Assembly (NCBI GenBank): GCA_965203255.1
Contig: OZ241882.1
Span: forward strand, 5,518,001 to 5,582,000
Length of the DNA: 64,000 nt
Reading direction: 5' to 3'
DNA from: JAPOUP01 sp965203255
GTDB lineage: Bacteria > Pseudomonadota > Alphaproteobacteria > Rhodobacterales > Rhodobacteraceae
In this document: positions 44,453-52,774 of the stretch, piece after piece
How positions within the stretch are numbered: position 1 is the first letter of the stretch
How the letters are laid out: every line of letters starts with the position of its first letter
Notes under the pieces: model-generated
Told to the model about the DNA's origin: nothing
Database searches by the model: none
What the model saw: only the letters and a program-made list of their open reading frames with translations
Translations under genes and position numbers: made by a program

Positions 44453-46200
44453 AGATGCCATGGGACGCGCCGGCGTCTGCCTTCGCCGGTGATTCGGTGC
44501 AGGGGAATGACGGTATGGCAACATGTTGTGGCGGGGGGCCGCCGGACGGCAACCCCCTGCCCATTGAAAGGAGAGAAAGATGAATGGTTCCAGAACCCCC
44601 TTCGAGGGCGACGCCAGCACTGTTCAGTCGGCGCTGCAGGTGAGCGGCAGGAGCTGGATACCCGCGGTGGGCGATCCGTCCGACACGTCGAAAGCCGGCA
44701 TCCACAGGCTGGCGCCGCAGGATGTGGATGGCCTTCCGGGGAGGCTCGGAAGGGCGCGCCGGCGGGCCGCTGCGTCCGGCGGCGATGTCCGGGTGATGCT
44801 GGTGTACGAGGCCGGCCACCAGGGCTTCTGGCTGGCCCGGCGGCTGGAGGGCGGGGATCTGGAGGTGGTGGTCCGCGATCCGGCGAGCCTGGAGGTGGTG
44901 GGCGGGAAGAGGAAAGTGAAGACGGACCGGACCGGCGCCCGCCGGATGGTGCGGGCGCCGCCGGCCTGGGACGGCGGCGCCCGGGACGCGATGTCGCCGG
45001 TGCGGGTCCCGACGGTCGCGGAGGAGGACGCGAGGCGGCTGCCGCCACGGCGGGACCGCCTGGTGAGGGAGCGCCGGCGGCTCGCGAACACGGTCGACGG
45101 ACTGACGGGGCTGCACGGGGTGTTGGCCGGGGATCCGGCGCGGCCGGGGTTCCGTGAGCGGCCCGCCGGGATGGAGACCGGCTATGGGGCTCCGCTGCCG
45201 CCCGGACTTCGGGCCGGGACCGGCGGCATCCTCGATCGGTTGGATCCGGTCCGCGCTGAACCGAGGCGGTGGAGGCGGAGAAGGCGGCCGCGCTGGAGGA
45301 ATCGGGCAGGGTGTTCGAGCGCCTTCACGCGGAGACCGGCGGTCCGGGGACGGAGGGTGACGGGCAGCGGTCCGGGGAGGTTCCGCCGGCCGTGCCGGTT
45401 CCGGCTCTGGCTCCGGGGAACGCCCACTGCCCGGCGGTGCCGGGCCGGCTGCGCGGGACCGGCGCGAACGACGCGCTGCCGCTGGCCAACGGGCCCTTCC
45501 ACAGGGAGCTGCGCAGCCGGCGGCAGCTGGCGAGCCCCGCGGGGCTGGCGCCGGTGCCCTTCGCGAGCGGGGGCGGCGGTCACGGCCAGGGGCTCGGCAA
45601 GGCGGGCAACGCGATGCTGCGAAGGCATCTGGTGCGGATGGCCTGGCGCTGGACGGGGCACCAGCCGGAAAGCGCCCTCTCCGCGTGGTTCCGGGACTGC
45701 GTGAGCGCCCGCGACGGGCGGTCGCGCAGGCGGGGGATCGTGGCGCTGGCGCGCAGGCTGCCGGGCGCGCCGTTGCGGTTCGCCACCACCGGGCTGGTGC
45801 CGGAGGGCGCCGTCCTGTCCGGGGCACGGTCGCAGGAGGGCAACGGAACAACGGAACACCCGGGCGGCCCGACGGGGCCTTCCGGGGAAACCGGGCAGGG
45901 CGTGTGACCGACCGGGTCCATGGTTCGCCGCAGGACGCGGCACCGTCCCTCGGATGGGTCCCGCCCCCCGGAACGTCGCACCGGCCCGAATCGGGCATTG
46001 TGGTCACGGGGCCGGCGTCCGCCGGCCAACCGAACCGGACAGGAGGATGGCCGCGCCGGTGGGCGCGCCAGGGAACCGCGACGTTCTGTCTGGACAGTCC
46101 CCGGCGGTGCCGACACCGTCCGAAACCGAGGGAACGGCGACGCCGATGTGACGCCATGAAGATTCATGAAAAAGGGGCTTGACCCTGAAGGTCCCATAAG
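44453..46200 (+). mobile_element. IS1111-type element B, copy 3 (diverged)
   Basis: It begins AGATGCCATGGGACG and ends GGTCCCATAAG, followed by AG (the CT core on the other strand). It matches the ends of copies 1 and 2 with scattered changes and is 1748 bp. It is inserted in the non-coding left end of IS110-A copy 2, about 60 bp upstream of that transposase gene. A different site of the same element was hit in copy 1. Confidence 0.85.
44580..45907 (+). pseudogene. IS1111-type transposase, copy 3 (decayed)
   Basis: The frame starts MNGSRTPFEGDASTVQSALQVSGRSWIPAVGDPSDTSKAGIHRLAPQDVDGL and follows copies 1/2 to about 45265, where a frameshift occurs (AEPRRWRRR versus MEAEKAAALEESGRVFERL in the next frame). 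The second frame runs to 45907 with LRSRRQLASPAGLAPVPFASGGGGHGQGL and MLRRHLVRMAWRWTGHQPESALSAWF. The catalytic KTDRIDARR has become KTDRTGARR (Asp lost), and LEVSGRSW has become LQVSGRSW. It is clearly dead. Confidence 0.85.
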
Positions 46201-47295
46201 AGGACCCGGGAGACGGACGGGAGGGCGGGCCGACCACGCTTCCCCACGGATCCGCTGTCGCGATCCAAGGCGGTATCGGTCCAACCCGTCCTGCGGGGCC
46301 AGCCCCGCACCGACGCCGCCGGGTGGGACCCGGCGGCGTCGGCCCCGACACAGGAACGGACCGGAGGGACGGCGGAAGGCAACCGGCATGTTTTCCACAG
46401 GAAAGCGCGCCAGATTTTTCCACAGCCACCACCTCCTTTCATTTCTGATTATCTGAACATACGAGGCGGTGAACTCCGCCGACCGGTGCCGCTCCACCGT
46501 CTGCCCGACCACCTTTCCGGTGGCGACGTCGAGGGCCGCCAGCAGGCAGGTCGTGCCGTTGCGCCTGCAGTCGCGCGTTCTGGTCTCCGCATGCCCCGGC
46601 TTCATCGGGAGGGGTCGCTGGGTCCGCCCAAGTGCCTGAATCTGCGTCTTTTCATCAACCGAGAGGACCACCGCATGGTCCGGCGGGTCGACATACAGGC
46701 CCACGACGTCGCGGACCTTGATCTCGAAACGCGGGTCGCGCGAGACCCTGGACGTCCTGACCTGGTGCGGCCTGAGCCCGTTGCGCTTCAGGATGCCGTT
46801 CACGTCCGGGGCGGTCAGCGCCAGCCTCTTCGCCAGTGCCTGCAGTGTCCAGTGCCGGGCGTGCGGCGGCGGCGGCGGGATCGCGGGGCCGGCCACGGCC
46901 CTCACCGTTCCGTCCGGGGTCGGCTCCAGTCCCGGAGGGCGGGTCGCGTCCCGCAGCAGCCCGTCCACGCCCTGCCCAGGGAAGCGGTCCCGCCAGCGCT
47001 CCACGGTCGACCGGCACTTTCCGGTCCGCCTCATGGCCTCCGCCGCGCCGCGCCCCGACCCGAGGCCGGGGATGATCCGGACGCGCCAGACGTGCTTCTG
47101 GATGCTCTGCGGGTCCTTCGCGATCCTTTCGAGGCGTTCGCGGTCGCCGTCCGAAAGCCTGGTTTCCTGTCTTTTCGGTTTCCTGCCCATTGCCCTGCCT
47201 GCTTCCTTATGGTTGTTACGGGGCCGCCTGACGGCGACCGGAAGACAGTGGCACGCTTCACGGACAAATGCAGGCATCTGTCTTCAGTCAACCAC

Positions 47296-48152
47296 TAGCG
47301 ACACGGGAGTGAGATTCAACCCAGTCTCGTTTCCGTGGTGAGAGCCAGCTAGTCACCTCAAGGATGTTATCATAGTCGTTGGACAAACTCCGGCGGAATA
47401 CAGGTTCATGGTGCGATCCGGTTACGTAACAACCTGAGGTCATTTAGCTGTAGCAACCTGCAATCATCGCGATTCCCGGCCCGGATTGGGTGCGTCCATC
47501 GCTGTGGCCGGACCCGGATTACGTGCGAACGAACTCGGATTATCCGCAACCAGCGTGCGTTGATCGGGCCGGACCCGCATTGTCCGCGAACAGGGTCGTA
47601 CAGGATAGTCCAGACCCTGCACAGCGCCACTTTCGCCGCGCTTCCCGCAGAGGGTGCCGCAGGGACAGGGATAATTCCTGTCCGCGCTTCATATCGGCAG
47701 TTCCACCCAGCACATAAGGCGGTGGTATCGCAGAGTTCTGAAGTCCCGCAGGGCCAGCCGTGATTCCTGTCTCGCATGGTTGGTCAGCCAGTCCTCGATT
47801 CGGCTGTGCGGATCGCGGCGATGGGGCATTTCGTTGTACCGGCTGATGGATCTGCTCAGACAGATATTGGCCTCCACCTGTCACCGGTCTGGTTTTCCAG
47901 ACGCGGTAAACAGACCACTGAACCTCACCTCGACGGGAATGTCTGACCAAATCGTCGATTTCAGGACCGAAAACGATCCTCTCCCGTTGAGTTCAACGCC
48001 TTTGGCATGGGCAATCTCATACACGCCGGGCAAGAGAGCGCCTTTAGAGCGCGGGATTGCAGTTCAAGCAATCAACGAAAACACAGGTGGAGGCGGTCCG
48101 CCAGCCCGCGGGCTGGCAAAAGTACAGGCTGCATCATGATAGGGATCGGTCC
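47296..48152. other. Gene-poor stretch with a diverged repeat
   Basis: No recognisable gene. It holds one copy of the repeat described at 47451-47610. A second shared motif, TTTTCCAGACGCGGTAAACAG, lies near 47891; the matching TTTTCCAGACGCGGTGAACAG lies near 54308. Both suggest decayed mobile or coding sequence. Confidence 0.45.
47451..47610 (+). repeat. Diverged inverted repeat, copy 1 (partner 54395-54566)
   Basis: The stretch from TGTAGCAACCTGCAATCAT through CCCGGATTGGGTGCGTCCAT to the TTGTCCGCGAACA region recurs in reverse orientation at 54395-54566. One frame is conserved at peptide level: PDWVRPSLWPDPDYVRTNSDYPQPACVDRAGPALSAN here and PDWVRPSPWPDQNYVQTSPYRMQPACIHRVGPKLSAN there. This may be a remnant of a duplicated coding or IS sequence that I do not recognise. 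Confidence 0.55.
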
Positions 48153-48392
48153 ATGCCGGTACTCCTGCGCATCGACGGTATGCGGTTCCTGTTCTACTTC
48201 AACGAAGGCTCCCGCGGAGGCCGCCATACATCCATGTGCTTCAGGGCCCGGACGAAGCCAGATCCTGACTTACGCCGAAGGTGTCCCTGGCCTACAATGA
48301 CGGTTTCGACACGCGGAAGCTCAATGGCATCAGGAAACCTGTTGAGCGGAACTGGGAAAGACTTGGGGATGAGTGGGATGGGTATTTCTCCT
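48153..48392 (+). pseudogene. DUF4160-family protein, frameshifted
   Basis: The start MPVLLRIDGMRFLFYFNEGS matches the DUF4160 N-terminus. The expected EPPHIHV follows only in a shifted frame (PYIHVLQGPDEARS), where a TGA interrupts before LTPKVSLAYNDGFDTRKLNGIRKPVERNWERLGDEWDGYFS. One frameshift and one stop make it a pseudogene. Its end overlaps the DUF2442 gene, its usual partner. Confidence 0.7.
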
Positions 48393-48623
48393 GAAGCCCT
48401 CCGGTTCGATGCCGAGTGCATGTGGGTCGATCTCTGCGACGGCCGCACGATCGGCGTGCCGCTGGCTTGGTTCCCCCGCCTGTCCGATGCCTCGTCGGAA
48501 GAGCGCGACGCCTACGAGCTCAGCCGCCGGGGCATCCACTGGCAGAAACTGGACGAGGACATTTCCGTGGCGGGCCTTCTGGCCGGACGCGGGGACCGGA
48601 CGCGAACGGACCAAGTGGCCTGA
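48369..48623 (+). CDS. DUF2442-domain protein
   Basis: An 84-residue protein, MSGMGISPEALRFDAECMWVDLCDGRTIGVPLAWFPRLSDASSEERDAYELSRRGIHWQKLDEDISVAGLLAGRGD. It shows the DUF2442 pattern (V-x-L-x-D-G-R-x-x-x-V-P-L-x-W-F-P-R-L...W...D-E-D-I-S-V-x-x-L-L). DUF4160/DUF2442 pairs behave like small regulatory or toxin-antitoxin-type modules. Here the partner is broken, so this protein is an orphan. A start at 48378 is also possible. Confidence 0.85.
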   Translation: MSGMGISPEALRFDAECMWVDLCDGRTIGVPLAWFPRLSDASSEERDAYELSRRGIHWQKLDEDISVAGLLAGRGDRTRTDQVA

Positions 48624-48866
48624 GCTATCCATCTGGCCTCACGGCTGTGGGAGGCGTTGTTTGGATGTCAGGAAACACACAGGCCGGTCCGGAAGACCGG
48701 TGCGGCTCCCGGTCCTGATCAATACCTCGCAAACCAGATGGCGGAGCTCGGTGCGGCTGGATTCAGGGTCGAACCCCAACGCCTGGACCGCCCGGGATTT
48801 CGGTATGGTATTACCGTTCCGTCGGCCGCCGGATTCTGGAGCAGGCAGGCAAAATTACTGCATGGT

Positions 48867-50633
48867 CTATTCCTCATCCCGGATTCCGCCAAACCCGGCG
48901 AGTAGATTGACCTCGGGCCGCGTGTCATTGAGGACACCGGCCATTTCCTGGTGCGCCGACCCGAAAAAACCGCCCGTAATCGTGTTTGCTACGTCCCCGA
49001 AACTGTTGCCGTTGACATCAATGTCGTAGCTAAGTTCGGTTTTCCGGAAATCTTTGGCACGGGTTTTCTGACGTGCATTGCCGACATGAACCCTGAGGTT
49101 GCTGAACCGCGCTGTGCCATCACGTGTGCTGAGGTCAACGCTCAATGCCGCATCGCCGGTAACCGGTGGCAGGCGTTTCCTGCCGAGATCAACTCCGATC
49201 AAGTTCCCGTTCCAGGTCGCTGTGGACTTGGTGTGAAGAGCTGCATTGTCCGCAAGCAGGGTCGTGGGCTGGGTTCCAAAGGAATTGGCGTAGGCTTGTG
49301 TGAAGTCGTGCGGGAACTCATGCAGATTATCTCTGAGATCACGCTCAACACTCACTCCCCAAGCGGCCCAATCGCCCCATGTGGCGTATCCATATCGCTC
49401 GGTCTCGGCAGCCTCCTTTGAGTCGACGAGATCAAAGCCGATATCGGCCAGGAAGCCGAAGTCCAGTTCGGAGGGCAGGCCACCATCGTAATCGTCCCTG
49501 CAATAGGCCATCAATGATGCGCAGTCGCCCAAGTGCCCGAGGTCGCGCTCTGCGCCTTCTTCATGTGGCGACTTGACCACCCACCATTGGTTTTCATCAC
49601 GCCACTGCATCGGCACCGGATTTCCATCGTTGGCTTTCATCGCGTTCGGACCTGTCCAAGTATGCGCTTCAGGCTGATAGTACTTCTTGGTTTTCTTGTT
49701 GTCTTCCGTGTTCGCGTAGAATTTCGTCACCGCGCTGACAATCCCGAGCGCATGCCCAATCTCGTGGGCGACGGTGCTGGGCATGCCATCATGGAGCTTG
49801 TCGTGCACATGTTTGGAGATCCCGATAAACCCGTGATAGGGAATAAAGTCCTCACCGTCCGAGCCATGCACCCATCCGCGCACCCCACCGTTCACCCGGT
49901 TGCCGTCACGAATGCGAACCTCGAGCAGAAACCCATCTACATTTCTGTATGTGGTTCCATCTTGGACCGTGACGTCTCGGGTCGGGCCGGTATGAACCAG
50001 ACGTCGCGACCAGATTTTCGCGGAACGCTTTAGGACGCCTCTGAAGTCCAGCGACACCCCATCGCGCCGCTCGACAAATCCGTTTCCGGATTGCGTTTCG
50101 GTCTGATCGAAGTGAAACCGGAATGGCATCGTTCCTGCCGGGCCATCTTTCCAGGCCGCGACGGTCAGACCGCCACTGCGCCCGAGCACCGTCAGGGAGT
50201 CCATGGCGACGTTGGGCAGAATGGCATTCGAACCATCTGAACGGGCATGTGTGGCACGCAGTCGCTTGAAATCTCTTTTGGCATGTCTGATCTGACGCTG
50301 CGTGAGAGACCGAAGGCCGAAAGACAGGGCGACACCCGAGGTGTCGTTCCAGCTCTTCTGCAGATCAGCAGCTACCCGGTTGCGCATCCGGGCACTCTTT
50401 GCCTGCCCCATTCCACCCTGAAAATGCCCTGCACTGGAAATCGAGGGAGAAAAGGACAAGGTCTCCGTGATTTCGCTCCCGTGACCAGCGACCACCCCGC
50501 CCGCCTTTTCGGCACAGATATGCAGGGGCGATTGTGACGTTTCATCACACCGCAGATGATTGGCTTGCGCCAAGGTTGCCCCAACTGTGATCAACGCAAC
50601 CGTTATGCAGATTATGTGAGAGTTTACCCTCAT
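48867..50633 (-). CDS. Secreted zinc metalloprotease with TbpB-like C-terminal module
   Basis: A 588-residue protein. ATG 50633 follows GGAAGGGG and yields a signal peptide MRVNSHIICITVALITVGATLAQA. The zincin motif HEIGHALGIVSAVT (H-E-x-x-H) lies near residue 280, after IGISKHVHDKLHDGMPSTVA. The downstream SLMAYCRDDYDGG provides a Met-turn-like segment. The last ~120 residues (TATWNGNLIGVDLGRKRLPPVTGDAALSVDLSTRDGTARFSNLRVHV...ITGGFFGSAHQEMAGVLND...LAGFGG) resemble the C-terminal beta-barrel of TbpB/Slam-type surface proteins. It is likely exported and acts outside the cell. It stands alone between relics. Confidence 0.8.
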   Translation of the reverse strand: MRVNSHIICITVALITVGATLAQANHLRCDETSQSPLHICAEKAGGVVAGHGSEITETLSFSPSISSAGHFQGGMGQAKSARMRNRVAADLQKSWNDTSGVALSFGLRSLTQRQIRHAKRDFKRLRATHARSDGSNAILPNVAMDSLTVLGRSGGLTVAAWKDGPAGTMPFRFHFDQTETQSGNGFVERRDGVSLDFRGVLKRSAKIWSRRLVHTGPTRDVTVQDGTTYRNVDGFLLEVRIRDGNRVNGGVRGWVHGSDGEDFIPYHGFIGISKHVHDKLHDGMPSTVAHEIGHALGIVSAVTKFYANTEDNKKTKKYYQPEAHTWTGPNAMKANDGNPVPMQWRDENQWWVVKSPHEEGAERDLGHLGDCASLMAYCRDDYDGGLPSELDFGFLADIGFDLVDSKEAAETERYGYATWGDWAAWGVSVERDLRDNLHEFPHDFTQAYANSFGTQPTTLLADNAALHTKSTATWNGNLIGVDLGRKRLPPVTGDAALSVDLSTRDGTARFSNLRVHVGNARQKTRAKDFRKTELSYDIDVNGNSFGDVANTITGGFFGSAHQEMAGVLNDTRPEVNLLAGFGGIRDEE

Positions 50634-51144
50634 TGGACGTACCCCTTCCAAACGGTCTTTGAGAGAAATAGTCACTGCCTCGCCGCTCGGGCCTAGGGCC
50701 ACGCGGCGAGCGCCTCTTCCGCCACCCGCCGACGCGCTGATGTCGGTCAATGCTGGCCATGGCATCAGGATAGTGCCATGGAGGGCCGAAGGCAACAAGG
50801 CGCTTCAGCGAAGGTAGGGCAATCGCAATTGGGCCTCAGTGGTCGCGTCGATGCCTCAAATCACCTAAATCTGACCGCAATCGCGAAAGGAGCGCCACTT
50901 CTGTTCGCAAGCTGTTCTCGCTTAGAGTAATCCTACGAACAAGCCTTCCGATGGGTCCAGGCAGCCCGGGATCGGGAAACTGCGTTCTACCACTACTTGC
51001 CGCCCGAACGTAACCGGGAACTCAGACCGCCGCTCATGCGCCCATCGCCGGAGCCCAAACCAACATGCCCGTTGAACATGACCTCGCCGAAGACGGCCAG
51101 ACCCAGCAAAGGATGGGCAGTCCTTCCGGATCGGTCATCCAATG
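50634..51144. other. Intergenic stretch upstream of the IS1595 transposon
   Basis: Contains the promoter region of the metalloprotease gene and otherwise no gene I recognise. It ends with the 8-bp target duplication TTACTTTA (51145-51152). Confidence 0.5.
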
Positions 51145-51152
51145 TTACTTTA

Positions 51153-51194
51153 GGGAATTATATACCCGTTTACCCAAGGGTCGTCGAGGCTGAC
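51153..51194 (+). repeat. Left terminal inverted repeat of the IS1595 transposon
   Basis: Starts GGGAATTATATACCCG and ends GTCGTCGAGGCTGAC. It differs from the reverse complement of 54102-54143 at two positions. Confidence 0.9.
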
Positions 51195-51378
51195 GGGCAG
51201 GATGCACGGTCTGTCGCCGCCACAGAGTTCCCGCGCTCGGCATTCCTTGATTTTCCTGAATGCCTGTGTGCTCCGGCAATTGGCGAACAAACAAGGAAAG
51301 ATGCCGGAGTCCTTCCTTATTCTGTTGCGTTTCCCGGCCGCATTGGGCATGCCATTTCCATAAGGCGGAGGGTAGGAC

Positions 51379-52344
51379 GTGGCACGGAACGCACCGGGAA
51401 AGCACTTTCGCAAGGGACTGTCCCTGATCGAGCTTCACGACATGTTTCCAAGCGACGAGAGCGCCGAAGCGGGGTTCGTCGGACAGCGTTGGCCGGATGG
51501 CGTGGCCTGCCCGGAGTGCAGTTCCGGGAACATCCAGAAACGTCCGACGCGCCAGCCGCAGCCCTATCGCTGCCGTGACTGTCGCAAGGACTTCTCCGCC
51601 AAGACGGGTTCCGTCATGCAGGGGTCGCCGCTTCCGCTCAGGACGTGGGCCATCGCGGTCTATCTCGTTACGACCAGTCTCAAGGGCGTTTCGAGCATGA
51701 AGGTTCATCGCGATCTCAGGATCACGCAGAAGAGCGCGTGGCATCTGCTCATGCGCCTTCGCGAGACCTACGAGGACTGCGCGTTCCCGTTCGACGGACC
51801 TGTCGAGGCGGACGAGACGTTCATCGGGGGCCTTGAGAAGAACAAGCACAGATCGAAGAAACTGAGGGCAGGGCGCGGCTGCGTCGGCAAGGCGATTGTC
51901 GCCGGGGCAAAGGATCGCGACACCGGCAAGGTCGTCGCCAAGGTGGTTCCGGACACCGCGGCCAGGACGCTTCGGGGCTTCGTGGAAGGCCACACCGGGG
52001 AAACGGCGCAGGTCTACACGGACGACGGGCGCGGCTACATCGGCATGGACAGGAACCACGAGAGCGTCAACCACGGCGCCGGGGAATATGTGCGCGGCAT
52101 GGCCCACACCAACGGCGTCGAATCCTTCTGGTCGACCCTGGAGCGCGGCCACAAGGGGACGTTCCACAAGTTCAGCAGGAAGCACCTGCAACGCTATGTC
52201 GGTGAGTTTGCCGGACGCCACAACTCGCGGAACGCCGACACCGTTGACCAGATGGGCCGGGTCGCCGCCGGCATGGACGGAAAGCGCCTGACCTACCGCG
52301 AGCTGAAGGCCGACAACGGCTTGCCGAGCGGCGTTCGGGGATGA
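51379..52344 (+). CDS. IS1595-family (ISXO2-like) transposase
   Basis: A 321-residue transposase. An N-terminal zinc ribbon is clear (GVACPECSSGNIQKRPTRQPQPYRCRDCRKDFSAKTGSVMQ, with C-x2-C...C-x2-C). A helix-turn-helix follows (LKGVSSMKVHRDLRITQKSAWHLLMRLRE). The DDE/N domain has FDGPVEADETFIGGLEKNKH (Asp-Glu), QVYTDDGRGYIGMDR (Asp) and AHTNGVESFWSTLERGHKGTFHKFSRKHLQRYVGEFAGRHN (the NG-x-E-S-F-W motif of IS1595). It appears intact, so the transposon may be active. Confidence 0.94.
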   Translation: MARNAPGKHFRKGLSLIELHDMFPSDESAEAGFVGQRWPDGVACPECSSGNIQKRPTRQPQPYRCRDCRKDFSAKTGSVMQGSPLPLRTWAIAVYLVTTSLKGVSSMKVHRDLRITQKSAWHLLMRLRETYEDCAFPFDGPVEADETFIGGLEKNKHRSKKLRAGRGCVGKAIVAGAKDRDTGKVVAKVVPDTAARTLRGFVEGHTGETAQVYTDDGRGYIGMDRNHESVNHGAGEYVRGMAHTNGVESFWSTLERGHKGTFHKFSRKHLQRYVGEFAGRHNSRNADTVDQMGRVAAGMDGKRLTYRELKADNGLPSGVRG

Positions 52345-52383
52345 CATGCATGACAACGCGACAGAGGCGGGGACACCTTCGCG

Positions 52384-52626
52384 ATGGATGAAAAGCTGAA
52401 AAAGGACCTCAAGCGTTCAGCGGTCGGGATCGCCGCCGGTGCTGCGGGCGGTGCCTGGATCGGTTCGAGCATCGGAATCGCGGCTGCCGGAACGGCTTTC
52501 GCGGGCACATTGCCCGTTCTTGCCGCTGGGGCGGTTGTCGGGGGACTCGGAACTTACGCCTTTCGAAGCATCACGCGCCGAGCAAGGGACGGCAGGCGCC
52601 AGGACAATGCGGACAGTTCCGGGTAG
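52384..52626 (+). CDS. Glycine-zipper small membrane protein (transposon passenger)
   Basis: An 80-residue protein, MDEKLKKDLKRSAVGIAAGAAGGAWIGSSIGIAAAGTAFAGTLPVLAAGAVVGGLGTYAFRSITRRARDGRRQ. A charged N-terminus is followed by two glycine/alanine-rich hydrophobic segments and a basic tail, an inner-membrane hairpin of the glycine-zipper kind. It lies 39 bases after the transposase on the same strand and inside the transposon ends. Function unknown; a role in transposition is not indicated. Confidence 0.7.
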   Translation: MDEKLKKDLKRSAVGIAAGAAGGAWIGSSIGIAAAGTAFAGTLPVLAAGAVVGGLGTYAFRSITRRARDGRRQDNADSSG

Positions 52627-52774
52627 ACGGGCGGGCGTCGGGCGCAAGCCCCTGAGCTGAATCCGTGCCGCGCCCTGGAACCCAAGGCGCCGGGGCAGGA
52701 GACCTCAAGCTCCGGTTTCCGACGCGGGATGGCGTTCCTGCCGAGCCTTGCCGGAACCGATGCGAAAACCAGCG

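Larger units (their letters stand above)
43252..46463 (-). mobile_element. IS110-family element A, copy 2 (interrupted by element B)
   Basis: The left end (CGTATGTTCAGA on the minus strand, finishing at 46463) and the right end (ACATGGATGCT, at 43252) match copy 1. CT is duplicated at the junctions with the IS630 gene. Without element B it is 1464 bp, against 1476 bp for copy 1. It is more diverged from copy 1 than the B copies 1 and 2 are from each other. Confidence 0.82.
42869..47190 (-). pseudogene. IS630 transposase (element C), split by IS110-A
   Basis: The N-terminal part from 47190 reads MGRKPKRQETRLSDGDRERLERIAKDPQSIQKHVWRVRIIPGLGSGRGAAEAMRRTGKCRSTVERWRDRF and includes VVLSVDEKTQIQALGRTQ with the first Asp, up to HRSAEFTA at 46464. 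The remainder at 43253-42869 reads FPGHVAEGIEPGIPVHVILDNVSSHKSAEVHEWLGSRPDWTFHFTPAPASWMNAVEGFFPELTRQRL, with the second Asp and the Glu. Joining through the single CT core gives an unbroken frame of about 370 residues with a full DDE set. The element was therefore intact when IS110-A entered. Confidence 0.85.
42838..47295 (-). mobile_element. IS630-family element C carrying nested IS110-A and IS1111-B
   Basis: The outer ends read GTGGTT at 42838 and AACCAC ending at 47295, each flanked by TA (42836-42837 and 47296-47297), the duplicated target of IS630. Subtracting the inserted element A (3212 bp with its own insert) leaves 1246 bp, normal for IS630. It is a three-level nest. Confidence 0.85.

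Noticed and set aside
44580..45704. IS1111-B copy 3 as an intact 374-residue transposase.
   Set aside because: The frame leaves the family alignment near 45265, the true C-terminus lies in another frame, and the D-x-x-D motif is mutated.
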